This document shows, one piece after another, positions 1 through 8,124 of a DNA stretch of 23,591 nt. Origin of the DNA: CAZGQY01 sp964528035 (lineage in GTDB: Bacteria; Pseudomonadota; Gammaproteobacteria; Methylococcales; UBA1147); contig CAZGQY010000045.1 of NCBI GenBank assembly GCA_964528035.1, positions 1 to 23,591 on the forward strand, in the 5' to 3' direction. The notes under the pieces were generated by a model. The model was not told the origin of the DNA. It searched no databases and saw nothing but the letters and a program-made list of their open reading frames with translations. The translations under genes and the position numbers were made by a program. Positions within the stretch are counted from its first letter, which is position 1. Each line of letters begins with the position of its first letter.

Positions 1-32
1 TTCTCATGCGAAAGTAGGGAATTGCCAGGCTT
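1..32 (+). rRNA. rrf: 5S ribosomal RNA, 3' end only
   Basis: The first ~32 nt match the conserved 3' end of bacterial 5S rRNA: CATGCGAAAGTAGGGAA, then TTGCCAGGC, where E. coli has CATGCGAGAGTAGGGAACTGCCAGGCAT. The rest of the gene, and presumably 23S and 16S, lie left of the window. A strong terminator follows at once, as expected at the end of an rrn operon. The exact 3' end is uncertain by a few bases. Confidence 0.9.
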
Positions 33-42
33 TTAAAACTAG

Positions 43-73
43 ACCCCTGTGAGTATTCACAGGGGTTTTTTTT
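43..73 (+). terminator. rho-independent terminator of the rRNA operon
   Basis: A perfect 9-bp stem, CCCCTGTGA (44-52) with TCACAGGGG (57-65), closes a 4-nt loop and runs straight into eight T residues (66-73). It lies 11 nt after the 5S end. A second, weaker foldback follows at 97-128: GGAG/CTCC plus TCGC/GCGA, then a T-rich tract. It may be a backup terminator. Confidence 0.93.
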
Positions 74-167
74 ATGGGGCGATGGATACTTGTAGGGGAG
101 TCGCATATAGTTTAACGCGATTGACTCCTTTATACTTTTTAACTTAATTTCTAAATGTACATCAGCA

Positions 168-530
168 ATGAATGATAAGTCCAATCAAAATTATGAGGAA
201 TTTGAATGTCTCCTTGCTGACCATCAGCAGAAATTGTTAAATTCTCTCGATCACGAACAGAATGATTCAGCGGATGTCGTCGAGCTGGATCAGTCAAGAA
301 TGGGAAGATTGTCGAGAATGGACGCACTGCAAGCGCAGGAAATGTCTAAAGAACGTATTCGAAGAACGAAAACCCAATTGCTAAAGATCTCTACTGCTTT
401 AGATCGGTTGGATGAAGGTGATTTTGGTTATTGTGTTGAATGTGGTGTAGATATTCCGTTAGCGCGATTGAAAATAGATCCGACGGTACAGCTGTGTATC
501 AATTGTGCGTCAGCGATGGAGGTTCGTTGA
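168..530 (+). CDS. TraR/DksA-family zinc-finger regulator (short DksA-like protein)
   Basis: The 120-aa protein has the DksA/TraR C-terminal zinc finger, with Cys89-x2-Cys92 and Cys110-x2-Cys113. The segment between them (VDIPLARLKIDP) is typical of the family. Residues 40-80 form a charged helical stretch including MGRLSRMDALQAQEM, characteristic of the short DksA-like group. Members bind the RNA polymerase secondary channel and alter promoter kinetics, often with ppGpp. At 120 aa it is shorter than housekeeping DksA (~150 aa), so it is more likely an accessory paralogue. It starts ~95 nt after the rRNA terminator. A TTGACT hexamer at 121-126 could be a -35, but no convincing -10 follows, and there is no clear Shine-Dalgarno before the ATG. 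Confidence 0.85.
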   Translation: MNDKSNQNYEEFECLLADHQQKLLNSLDHEQNDSADVVELDQSRMGRLSRMDALQAQEMSKERIRRTKTQLLKISTALDRLDEGDFGYCVECGVDIPLARLKIDPTVQLCINCASAMEVR

Positions 531-907
531 ATGTAGGCAAGTTGTCCGCCAATGGTGATGGGTTTGCCTGACTGAGGATCAGAACTACAGATCGAGAATT
601 TGTTTAATTGCACGATTTGATCTAACGATTATTAAAAATTAACTATTTACTCAGCGATTTCCGTATTTTGGCGTGGGCCTTGGGGAAATTAGTCTCTGAA
701 TAACTATAAAACTAATTAAGTTAGATAAAGGAACGCTGTTGTGAAGGCATATTAGTGGTTAAAGGAAGCCCAAGGCATCGGAGAGGTGTTTAGATGGTGC
801 TATCGGTCTTATAGGGCTGATTTTCGGATGCTGTTTAATATTTATAAGGAATATTTGACCGGTCTGGGTTGGCTTTGGGGTTGTCCGGTCTTTTTTTGGA
901 CAGCCTT
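531..907. other. intergenic stretch without a recognisable gene
   Basis: About 375 nt between the DksA-like gene and the end of panD. I see no ORF with a plausible start and no RNA gene I recognise. Its only clear structure is the foldback and T-run at 857-897. Confidence 0.6.
857..897 (+). terminator. possible rho-independent terminator facing panD
   Basis: GACCGG (857-862) pairs with CCGGTC (885-890) across a 22-nt loop, and seven T residues follow (891-897). The T-run is on the plus strand, so it would stop rightward transcripts before they run antisense into panD. The stem is short and the loop long, and the distance from the DksA-like stop is over 300 nt. Confidence 0.4.
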
Positions 908-1288
908 CTAGGAAACTTGCACCGGTATTGATCGACTGGTTTTAGTGATTTTGTTTTCTGTATCTACGTAGACCAGTTGCGGTTGGAAGTTTTGAATTTC
1001 ATTCTGATTCAATCCAACGAATGCGCAAATTATTAACAAATGTCCTGGTTTTGCTAAATGTGCCGCCGCTCCATTTACAGAGATTATCCCAGAATCGTCT
1101 TCAGCTCGAATGGCATAGGTTGTAAAACGCTCTCCGTTAGCGATGTTATAGATCTGAATCTGTTCGTATTCTCGTATTCCAGAATGATCCAACAGCATTC
1201 CATCTATCGCACAGGATCCCTCATATTCTAACTCAGAATGCGTAACAGATACCCGATGCAGCTTAGCTTTCAGCATGCTTACTATCAT
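908..1288 (-). CDS. panD: aspartate 1-decarboxylase precursor
   Basis: Pyruvoyl enzyme that makes beta-alanine from L-aspartate for pantothenate synthesis. The 126-aa length and residue numbering match E. coli PanD. The self-cleavage site is Gly24-Ser25 in YEGSCAIDG, Thr57-Tyr58 is present, and the ISVNGAAAH loop follows. Cleavage turns Ser25 into the pyruvoyl group of the alpha chain. The ATG at 1288 is preceded by AAGAG and gives the usual MxxxMLxxKLHR start. It is the last gene of the minus-strand pan block, about 125 nt after the MscS-type channel stop. That gap is wide enough for its own promoter, though none is obvious. Confidence 0.97.
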   Translation of the reverse strand: MIVSMLKAKLHRVSVTHSELEYEGSCAIDGMLLDHSGIREYEQIQIYNIANGERFTTYAIRAEDDSGIISVNGAAAHLAKPGHLLIICAFVGLNQNEIQNFQPQLVYVDTENKITKTSRSIPVQVS

Positions 1289-1413
1289 ATTATTGCTCTT
1301 ATTGGCAAAAAATCGGACGCCAAATTATGCATCAAAGATACGCCCTGGGCAAATCTTTCGAGCGTGGCTGGTGTAATTATTTGCTTGAAACTGATGCTGA
1401 ATTTGCCATTTTT

Positions 1414-3117
1414 TTATAGTGTCCGGCTAACAACTGACTGTGCCGCTGCTCTGGCTTTTTCTATTATTAACTCATTATCGACTACTTTTAGGTCTTCGTT
1501 ATGTTTTAGAGCACTTTGTTGTTCGGCTTGCCAATGAATCGTTTGAGTGGGAAAAGCAAAGTCAATCTGCAAGTGTTCTGCAATTCTAAGAATGTCCATT
1601 AAAAATCTATGTCTTTCTCGCAGTTCAATACTCCAGTCCGGTGTCTCCCAAAAAACATAAACCAATACGTCCAATGACGATGCCGACAATTCGTTAAGAT
1701 AAACCTGAAAATAATCTTTGCGCATGTATGGATGTAGCCTGACCAATTCACGTATGGCTTCACAAAATAACTCGATTTTTTCGGGTGTTGTCCCATAGAT
1801 CAATGAGATTTTGCAACTCAAGCGTCTATATTGACGTTTACCCAAATTATCGATACTTGCAGTAATGAGTGTTGAATTGGGTAAGATGATTTCTGAATTG
1901 TAGAAAGTTCTTATTCGAGTGCTTCTAAGCCCTACTTCTTCAACCGTACCCTCTACATCACCAATCTTAACCCAGTCTCCTACATGAAAACTTTGATCCA
2001 TCAGGACAGTAATGGAGCCAAATAAATTTTGCACCATATCTTTAGCTGCTAGTGCGAATGCCAGGCCACCGAGTCCCAAACCGGCAACCAGACCTGAAAG
2101 ATTCAAATTCATATTCGATGCGACAACAAGTAGGATAAAAACGGTTACAAGAACCTTTAGTGTCTTACGGGCAAGTGGTACTAATACATCGTCCAGTTTG
2201 TTTTTAGTTTGTCGTGCATGGTGTTGTAAATAGGCGGATGCGAAATCTATTAGACGGTATCCTGCCCATATTCCAGACCAGCCAGAAAAAAGCTTTACAG
2301 CGACCAGGAGTAAAATAAGACTTTCCGTAGATAAGCCAAGAGAATTTATACCTAGCCACCAAATCCCGGACATAGCCAGTAAACCAAGGGGTTTTAACCA
2401 ATCATCGGGTAGTAGCCATAATTCAGCCAAGCGGCTGTACTTTCGCCAAAGTCGAACACCACTACGTAGTAACCGGTTTAAAATTTTATTAGCGAAAAAA
2501 CCGGCGATAAGGTAAAAAAATATACCCAACCATTGCCAGTGTTCAAGGAAAAACCACTTTCCTTTTAGATCATCTGACAGATTTTCACGAACACGGATAT
2601 GCCAGGGCAATCGATTTGAGGGTCTATCATCCTCGTTTTCTAGGTCTGATTTTGGAAGATCTTCAAGTATGGATGGAAGAGAACGAATGGTTTTTTCGCT
2701 AAACAGCCAACGTCCATCCGGTTGTAAACTGATTGAAATGCTACCTGATTTAAATTTTTTATATAGGTAAATATCCTTGCTTACATGTCGGGGTATCCTG
2801 TTTAAACTGACAGGCCCTGTGCGTACTAATATGTCGAACAGTATCCATGCTGATTCATGACTTTTTTCTGTTCGGACCAAAGCATTGACGCTAACCAGAT
2901 TTAAGGTGGAAATAGCCCTCTCTAAACTATTTGTTTCGCCTTCATGTAGTGCCCTCATTGCATTCAGAAATGTTTTCATGGTTTCGCGCGGTGAATCCAG
3001 GCCACGGATTTCTATTGATTGTGGTTCCTGATGGCTTGGAGATTCAGTTTGAGCAAACAGACTTGTGCTTATCGATAGAGCCGATAATAGTAAAAAAAAC
3101 CGCGAATAAATTCCCAT
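1414..3117 (-). CDS. MscS-family mechanosensitive ion channel with long periplasmic N-terminus
   Basis: The 567-aa protein begins with a signal peptide (hydrophobic residues 6-22, AxA-like site near FAQ). A periplasmic region runs to about residue 190. Membrane helices lie near 192-212, 243-262, 266-286 and 318-338. The MscS pore helix at 340-370 contains GLVAGLGLGGLAFALAAKD and then QNLFGS. A beta domain follows (VGDWVKIGDVEGTVEEVGLRST) and then the C-terminal cytoplasmic vestibule. Such channels release solutes under hypo-osmotic tension. MscS itself is 286 aa, so this is a larger member. Its ATG is only 5 nt after the panC stop, so it is almost certainly cotranscribed with panC. The position between panC and panD is odd for a channel. 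Confidence 0.92.
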   Translation of the reverse strand: MGIYSRFFLLLSALSISTSLFAQTESPSHQEPQSIEIRGLDSPRETMKTFLNAMRALHEGETNSLERAISTLNLVSVNALVRTEKSHESAWILFDILVRTGPVSLNRIPRHVSKDIYLYKKFKSGSISISLQPDGRWLFSEKTIRSLPSILEDLPKSDLENEDDRPSNRLPWHIRVRENLSDDLKGKWFFLEHWQWLGIFFYLIAGFFANKILNRLLRSGVRLWRKYSRLAELWLLPDDWLKPLGLLAMSGIWWLGINSLGLSTESLILLLVAVKLFSGWSGIWAGYRLIDFASAYLQHHARQTKNKLDDVLVPLARKTLKVLVTVFILLVVASNMNLNLSGLVAGLGLGGLAFALAAKDMVQNLFGSITVLMDQSFHVGDWVKIGDVEGTVEEVGLRSTRIRTFYNSEIILPNSTLITASIDNLGKRQYRRLSCKISLIYGTTPEKIELFCEAIRELVRLHPYMRKDYFQVYLNELSASSLDVLVYVFWETPDWSIELRERHRFLMDILRIAEHLQIDFAFPTQTIHWQAEQQSALKHNEDLKVVDNELIIEKARAAAQSVVSRTL

Positions 3118-3122
3118 AAGTT

Positions 3123-3980
3123 CTATCGTTTAGACGATGAAATATTTAGTTTAAGGTTATCGATCAATCTGGCTTTTCCAAGCCAGGCCGCTGTGAGTAT
3201 AACTAGATATATGTCTTTAGGTTGTGCCGGACCCAGGTCAAGAGTCCTCCTGATACTGAAATATTCTGGCTTGAAACCGGCTTTCTGAAGAAGCTCCATT
3301 TTTTCAACTTCTAGTTTTCTGAAATCGCGCATACCCTCCGAGATAACATGGATGGTGTCGGATAAAACCTGGAATATCAGTGGAGCCAACTTACGTTGTG
3401 TCGGTGTTAAGTAGACGTTTCTTGAACTCATTGCCAAGCCATCTTTTTCTCGAACAGTTTCTATGCCCAGGATTTCAACAGGGATGTTCAAGTCGCGTAC
3501 CATTTGACGAATAACGACAAGTTGTTGAAAATCTTTTTCTCCAAACACTGCAATATCAGGTTGGACTATGTTAAATAGTTTACAAACTATTGTTGTTACA
3601 CCCTTGAAGTGTCCAGGTCGGTATTTTCCACAAAGTACATTCGATAGGTCGGATACATCAACGCTGGTATAGTTTGGCTGGCTATAGATTTCCGATACAT
3701 CCGGAATAAATAAACAATCAACAGACTTGTTATTAACTAATTGGCTGTCTTGACGGAGTGTTCTGGGATAGGCATCAAAATCACCTCCCTGAGAAAACTG
3801 AGTTGGATTTACGAATATTGAAACAATGACACGCGAACAGTGATTACAGGCCTCATTGACCAGTTGCAGGTGTCCGTCATGTAAATTTCCCATTGTGGGT
3901 ACTAATCCGACCGTTTCTCCTGCTTGACGCCACTCGCGTACCAGGTTTCTGAGCTCGCCGATCGATTTAAGGGTTTGCAT
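3123..3980 (-). CDS. panC: pantothenate synthetase (pantoate--beta-alanine ligase)
   Basis: ATP-dependent condensation of pantoate with beta-alanine to pantothenate. The 285-aa length fits the family. Nucleotide-binding motifs are visible: PTMGNLHDGH at 28-37 (HIGH-like), VSIFVNPTQF at 53-62, GEKDFQQ, and MSSRNVYL (KMSKS-like). Its partners PanB and PanD are encoded on either side, so this block holds three consecutive enzymes of the pathway. It starts at the ATG at 3980 without a clear Shine-Dalgarno. A 272-nt gap separates it from panB and contains a good sigma-70 promoter at 4147-4175, so panC-mscS can be expressed apart from panB. Confidence 0.97.
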   Translation of the reverse strand: MQTLKSIGELRNLVREWRQAGETVGLVPTMGNLHDGHLQLVNEACNHCSRVIVSIFVNPTQFSQGGDFDAYPRTLRQDSQLVNNKSVDCLFIPDVSEIYSQPNYTSVDVSDLSNVLCGKYRPGHFKGVTTIVCKLFNIVQPDIAVFGEKDFQQLVVIRQMVRDLNIPVEILGIETVREKDGLAMSSRNVYLTPTQRKLAPLIFQVLSDTIHVISEGMRDFRKLEVEKMELLQKAGFKPEYFSIRRTLDLGPAQPKDIYLVILTAAWLGKARLIDNLKLNISSSKR

Positions 3981-4146
3981 GGTCGTTAGCAGCGATTAAT
4001 ATTAAATGATGATAGCCAACAGTCGTATGACCGCTAAAACCAATATTTCAGAGTACCCAGTTCGAGAATAGTGCTTGTCAGCATGTAGTTGATTATTGAG
4101 TCCATGGTTTCAACCGGGAGGATATGAGAAATCACTCATATGTAAT

Positions 4147-4175
4147 AGTATAGAGCGAACGATCCAGACTGTCAG
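4147..4175 (-). promoter_or_regulatory. sigma-70-type promoter upstream of panC
   Basis: Read on the minus strand: CTGACA (4175-4170), a 17-nt spacer, then TATACT (4152-4147). Each hexamer matches the consensus at five of six positions at the ideal spacing. The predicted start near 4140 would give panC a ~160-nt 5' leader. Confidence 0.55.
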
Positions 4176-4252
4176 GGTCGTTTGAATTGGTTTGTTTTGT
4201 TTTGTCTGGTTCTGTCTGGCCGCCGTGGGCTACTCTCTAAGGACGTGGGGGT

Positions 4253-5062
4253 TTAGTTATGTATATGATTGCTATTGGGAAAATCGCCGCTGCGAACGGC
4301 CTCTATATATTTTTTTACTGCAGCATTGATGTCACCGTTTTCAGCCAGAAAATTGTGTGAAAATTTTGGCCGTTTTCCCGGGCTTATACCCAGCATGTCA
4401 TAAAGCACAAGAACTTGCCCATCACAGCCGGATCCGGCGCCTATGCCGATGGTGGGTATAGTTAAACTATGACTGATTTTGGTGGCAAGGTCGCTGGGAA
4501 TGCATTCCAATACAAGCAAACTAACTCCGGCTTGCTGTAATATTTTGGCATCGTCCAGAATGGTATTTGCGCTGTTCTCGTCCTTACCTTGAAAATGAAA
4601 ACCACCGATTTGGTGAATTGATTGCGGTGTTAATCCTAAATGCCCGCATACTGGAATTCCCTGTCCGACTAGATGATGAATGGTCTCTGCTCGGTTACGT
4701 CCACCCTCCAGTTTTACCATATGGGCACCACCCTTCTGCATAATTCTAGCCGAACTTGTCGCTGCCTGTTGCGGTGTAGCATAACTCATAAAAGGTAGGT
4801 CGCAGACAACGCAGGCATTTTTACTTCCACTTATAACGCAACGGCTATGGTATACCATGTCATCGAGAGTGACTGGTAGAGTCGTGTTCTTTCCTTGAAT
4901 AACCATTCCCAGGGAATCGCCAACCAGGATTACATCGATTCCCTGTTCATCCAATAGCTGACTAAAACTTGCATCGTATGCAGTCAGGCAGGCGATTTTC
5001 TGATTCTGCTGCTTCATGTGCAGAAGGTCTTTTATAGAAATGCCAGTGGGATTGTTGGTCAT
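4253..5062 (-). CDS. panB: 3-methyl-2-oxobutanoate hydroxymethyltransferase
   Basis: First committed step of pantothenate synthesis: it transfers a hydroxymethyl group from methylene-tetrahydrofolate to 2-oxoisovalerate, giving ketopantoate. The 269-aa length is normal. Recognisable segments are LTAYDASFSQ, VGDSLGM (metal-binding Asp), VCDLPFMSY, MVKLEGG, GHLGLTPQS, LLVLECIP (catalytic Glu region) and GIGAGSGCDGQVLV. The TIM-barrel fold is known for the family. It lies between folK and panC on the minus strand with gaps of ~150 and ~270 nt, so it may be its own transcription unit. I see no strong Shine-Dalgarno before the ATG. Confidence 0.97.
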   Translation of the reverse strand: MTNNPTGISIKDLLHMKQQNQKIACLTAYDASFSQLLDEQGIDVILVGDSLGMVIQGKNTTLPVTLDDMVYHSRCVISGSKNACVVCDLPFMSYATPQQAATSSARIMQKGGAHMVKLEGGRNRAETIHHLVGQGIPVCGHLGLTPQSIHQIGGFHFQGKDENSANTILDDAKILQQAGVSLLVLECIPSDLATKISHSLTIPTIGIGAGSGCDGQVLVLYDMLGISPGKRPKFSHNFLAENGDINAAVKKYIEAVRSGDFPNSNHIHN

Positions 5063-5216
5063 TTTCGGCTTAAGACTTTGAGTGTCAGGTAAATAGAAAT
5101 TATTTGGATAATTTTAACAGCGAGTACAGATTAATAATTTTAGTAATAGGGGAGAATTTATGCGTTTTAAATCATTCATGACTTGCATCCTGAGTTGTTA
5201 TGAAGATCATTCTGGA

Positions 5217-5723
5217 TTATACGATAAGTTTCAAGTTTTCCCGTGGACATTGCTTAACTAATGCTGATAATTTCCCTTTACCCGGAATATTCAACTCGGG
5301 TGCAATCTCCTGCAGTGGATATAAAACAAAAGCTCGTTCTGAGAGACCGGCGTGTGGAATCGTCAGATCAGCGGTGGCGATTTCCTGTTCACCATACAAA
5401 AGAATATCCAGATCCACGATTCTGGATCCCCAACGGATCCCATCTCGTGTGCGACCTTGTTGATCTTCTATGGCCTGAAGCTTTTTCATTAACCTGTGAG
5501 GTGACAAATTTGTTGTTATCGCTACAACGGCATTGACATAATCCGGTTGATCTGGCGGTCCCATAGGTGGGCTGGTGTATAGCCCTGACTTTGCGATTAT
5601 ACAAGTATCCACTACTTGCGAAATCAGATCATAGGCGGCATATATTTGCTTAGCGGGGTCGCAAAGATTGCTACCTAAACCCAAATAAACCTTGTTTAGC
5701 TTAGTGTTTGTTGTCGACGACAC
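5217..5723 (-). CDS. folK: 2-amino-4-hydroxy-6-hydroxymethyldihydropteridine pyrophosphokinase (HPPK)
   Basis: Transfers pyrophosphate from ATP to the pterin alcohol in folate synthesis. The 168-aa protein shows GLGSNL at 15-20, the substrate segment TSPPMGPPDQPDYVNAV, and the HPPK signature RWGSRIVDLDILLYG with Mg-binding Asp104 and Asp106. The closing motif is IPHAGLSERAFVLYPL. The start codon is GTG (5723-5721), one base after the TGA stop of pcnB (5727-5725). Translation is therefore probably coupled to pcnB, as in many gammaproteobacteria where pcnB-folK is a conserved pair. Confidence 0.96.
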   Translation of the reverse strand: MSSTTNTKLNKVYLGLGSNLCDPAKQIYAAYDLISQVVDTCIIAKSGLYTSPPMGPPDQPDYVNAVVAITTNLSPHRLMKKLQAIEDQQGRTRDGIRWGSRIVDLDILLYGEQEIATADLTIPHAGLSERAFVLYPLQEIAPELNIPGKGKLSALVKQCPRENLKLIV

Positions 5724-5724
5724 A

Positions 5725-7038
5725 TCAGGTTACCGAGTGATCTTGTTTATTTTGCGCAGGTCGACGACGTTTTCGACGTTTTCGTTTGGAAGTTCCGGTC
5801 ATTTTTTTTTGCTGGCTCTCTTCCACTTCCTGGAATTGGGTCCACCAATCTGCCAGTTCCTGATCCACTTCACCAGTGATGGTTCGTAATAACAGAAAAT
5901 CATAGGCGGCACGAAAACGAATGTGCTTCAACAGTCTGAAAGGGCGTTCTCCATTACGGTTTTCAAATTGCGGTTGCATACTCCAGACTTCACGCATAGT
6001 TTGACTGATCCGGCGGGGAAAAGCGGTATGTCTGATTTGATTTTGAATAACTTCGCTTGCTGCCTCATTAAAGCCAATATAGTGATTGCATCCGGACTGT
6101 ATTTTTCTTTCTGCTCTGGAGCGGACCGGTTCCCACAAAAAAACTGCCATTAAGAAATAAGCTGTCACAGGCTTGTTCTGATTAATCCTTTTGTCAGTAT
6201 TTTCCAGCGCTTTGGCTAAAAAGATTGAAGGAAAACCCTCTTTTTCAATAGCCAAGCTCTCTTCTGTCAATGGAAATAATGCTTCAAACAGATGATATCG
6301 ACGTAGCAATTCGAATGTTTGCACAGCATACCCGGATAAAAACAACTTCAGTGTTTCATCATAAAGCCGCGCCGCAGGAATATCTTTTAGCAATTCAGAA
6401 AACCGAGGAATCAAAGGTTCGCAGTCGGGGTCTATGGTAAAACCCAGTTTGGTGGCGAAACGAACCGCCCTGAGCATGCGTACAGGATCTTCTCTGAACC
6501 GTTCTTCAGAATCGCCTATCAATTTCAAACGACCGGCAACCAGATCGTTCATACCATTAACAAAATCCGACACAGAAAAATCATGGATACTGTAGTACAA
6601 GGCATTTATACTGAAATCACGTCGCCAAACATCTTCCTCGAGAGAGCCGTATACATTGTCCCTTAGCAATCGGCCATTTGTAATGACTCGGTCGCCTTTG
6701 TTGTCGGCACCCCTGAAGGTTGCAACTTCGATAAAATCACGACCGAAATATATATGTGCCAGACGAAAGCGGCGGCCAATTAGTCTGCAGTTGCGAAACA
6801 CGGATTTTATTTGTTCCGGTCTAGCGTCGGTAACCACATCAAAATCTTTTGGCACACGCCCTAACAACAAATCTCTGACGCAACCGCCAACCAGATACGC
6901 CTGGAAACCACAGCTTTTTAGTCTGTACAATACTTTTAAAGCATCGTCGCTTATTTGAGCGCGCGAGATATTATGATCGGAACGATTGTAAACTTTATAG
7001 GTCGGAGTCACTTCTCCGGTCTTCAGTTTACTGGCCAA
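5725..7038 (-). CDS. pcnB: poly(A) polymerase I
   Basis: Adds 3' poly(A) tails that speed RNA decay. The 437-aa nucleotidyltransferase has the head-domain signature LVGGCVRDLLLG (49-60) and catalytic Asp65-x-Asp67 in KDFDVVT. It also has IEVATFRG and the RRDFSINALYY motif (139-149) that is shared with CCA-adding enzymes. The very basic tail (KRKRRKRRR near 418-427) is typical of PcnB and argues against a CCA-adding enzyme. The start is a TTG at 7038. An in-frame stop lies 12 codons upstream, and the conserved part begins near residue 20, so no better start is available. No clear Shine-Dalgarno. A possible promoter lies at 7094-7123. Confidence 0.95.
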   Translation of the reverse strand: MASKLKTGEVTPTYKVYNRSDHNISRAQISDDALKVLYRLKSCGFQAYLVGGCVRDLLLGRVPKDFDVVTDARPEQIKSVFRNCRLIGRRFRLAHIYFGRDFIEVATFRGADNKGDRVITNGRLLRDNVYGSLEEDVWRRDFSINALYYSIHDFSVSDFVNGMNDLVAGRLKLIGDSEERFREDPVRMLRAVRFATKLGFTIDPDCEPLIPRFSELLKDIPAARLYDETLKLFLSGYAVQTFELLRRYHLFEALFPLTEESLAIEKEGFPSIFLAKALENTDKRINQNKPVTAYFLMAVFLWEPVRSRAERKIQSGCNHYIGFNEAASEVIQNQIRHTAFPRRISQTMREVWSMQPQFENRNGERPFRLLKHIRFRAAYDFLLLRTITGEVDQELADWWTQFQEVEESQQKKMTGTSKRKRRKRRRPAQNKQDHSVT

Positions 7039-7093
7039 ATTTTTAACAAAATTGAAGATAAGCTTTAATTCTCAATGAAATACTAAAACCCTT

Positions 7094-7123
7094 ATAATAT
7101 CATCTAGGATTTATCAGGCTCAA
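7094..7123 (-). promoter_or_regulatory. possible promoter of the pcnB-folK unit
   Basis: Minus strand TTGAGC (7123-7118), an 18-nt spacer, and TATTAT (7099-7094). This would start transcription about 50 nt before the pcnB start codon. The -35 matches only four of six consensus bases. Confidence 0.35.
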
Positions 7124-7285
7124 TTCCCTTTTTTTATTCAGTTACTATCCTTGTATAACATGTAGTAGAATTCTTCTATGTTATCAACGGTTCAAATCGT
7201 TTTTTCTGACGCAGACAGGCGGAGTATATTTAATCCAGATTGTCTGTAAAACCTTATTTCTACTGACAGCAGGTACTAAAAGGCA

Positions 7286-7474
7286 ATGAATATAAAACAA
7301 TTATTGAATGAATTATTGCAAACTCCCTTACTCACAAGTGTGTTTATTGTCGATTTTTCGATATTGGTTTTTCATCGTCCTCCGGCATTTTTCTCAATCT
7401 TGATGCTTGGTGGACTGGTTGGGTTAGCCATGTATTTTGGACAAAGACTATCTATGTTTTCAGTTACAAATTAA
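7286..7474 (+). CDS. small membrane protein of unknown function (62 aa)
   Basis: I do not recognise this family. The 62-aa ORF begins at an ATG preceded by AAAAGGC. It has two hydrophobic segments, roughly residues 15-29 and 35-51, separated by HRPPAFFS, which suggests a helical hairpin in the inner membrane. It ends 31 nt before the RDD-family gene on the same strand, so the two probably form a short operon. It is divergent from pcnB across ~250 nt that would hold both promoters. Evidence that it is a gene is limited to position, start context and amino-acid composition. Confidence 0.5.
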   Translation: MNIKQLLNELLQTPLLTSVFIVDFSILVFHRPPAFFSILMLGGLVGLAMYFGQRLSMFSVTN

Positions 7475-7505
7475 CAGAGAACATTGAGATTTAGCCTAGC
7501 TTTTA

Positions 7506-7967
7506 GTGGCAAAATCAACCCGGCCTGATATTAGTTCTCGCCCCGGCCTATTTAGGCGATTGGGTGCGATTTTCTACGACTGCCTATTGCTGACGGGATT
7601 GTTGTTCCTGGCAACAGCCCTTGTTTTGCCTGTCAATAATGGAGAAGCATTCTCATCCAGCCAGTTTTATTTTCCAGTGTATTTGCTGATAATTTCCTTC
7701 TTATTCTTTGCCTGGTTTTGGACCCATGGAGGACAGACACTGGGAATGCGCACATGGAAAATTAAAATTTCAACCACGAATAATCAACCGATTAGCTGGA
7801 ATCAGGCTGCTGTCCGGTTTTTTGCCGCGGTTTTGTCCTGGGGGATCTTTGGTGTTGGGTTTCTTTGGGTTCTATTCAATAAAGATAATAACAGTTGGCA
7901 CGATATTCTTTCAAAGAGCCATGTCTGTTGGGCTAATCAAGATAGTGGCAATGAGTTAACGAGGTAA
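7506..7967 (+). CDS. RDD-family membrane protein
   Basis: The 153-aa protein fits the RDD family of small polytopic proteins. Near the N-terminus is the Arg/Asp pattern RRLGAIFYDCLLL with the first helix. A second hydrophobic helix lies near 55-74, followed by the family segment GQTLGMRTWKIKI. A third helix is near 105-122, and the tail NSWHDILSKS contains the final conserved Asp. The molecular function of most RDD proteins is unknown. Genes for them commonly neighbour lptF/lptG and pepA in gammaproteobacteria, as here. The start is GTG at 7506 with no clear Shine-Dalgarno. It converges on lptG across 157 nt in which I find no convincing terminator. Confidence 0.85.
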   Translation: MAKSTRPDISSRPGLFRRLGAIFYDCLLLTGLLFLATALVLPVNNGEAFSSSQFYFPVYLLIISFLFFAWFWTHGGQTLGMRTWKIKISTTNNQPISWNQAAVRFFAAVLSWGIFGVGFLWVLFNKDNNSWHDILSKSHVCWANQDSGNELTR

Positions 7968-8124
7968 CACGCTGTATTCTCTAAAGTTAGAGCGTAGAAG
8001 CCGTTGGTTATTTATTGAGTCTGACATAGGGGCGTATTTTTGTATCCTCATAAACTAAATGCTTTCGCCCTGACCACTAAATATACTGAGTTATACTTGA
8101 CACAAATGAAAGATGGGCACTTTT

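Noticed and set aside
760..800. GGAAGCCCAAGGCATCGG resembles part of the bacterial SRP (4.5S) RNA core.
   Set aside because: The partner strand of the SRP core and the closing helix are absent, and the match is only about ten bases.
5160..5261. 33-codon plus-strand ORF with a GGGGAG ribosome site and ATG between panB and folK.
   Set aside because: It overlaps the end of folK antisense, has no recognisable product, and a purine-rich stretch before an ATG is expected by chance.
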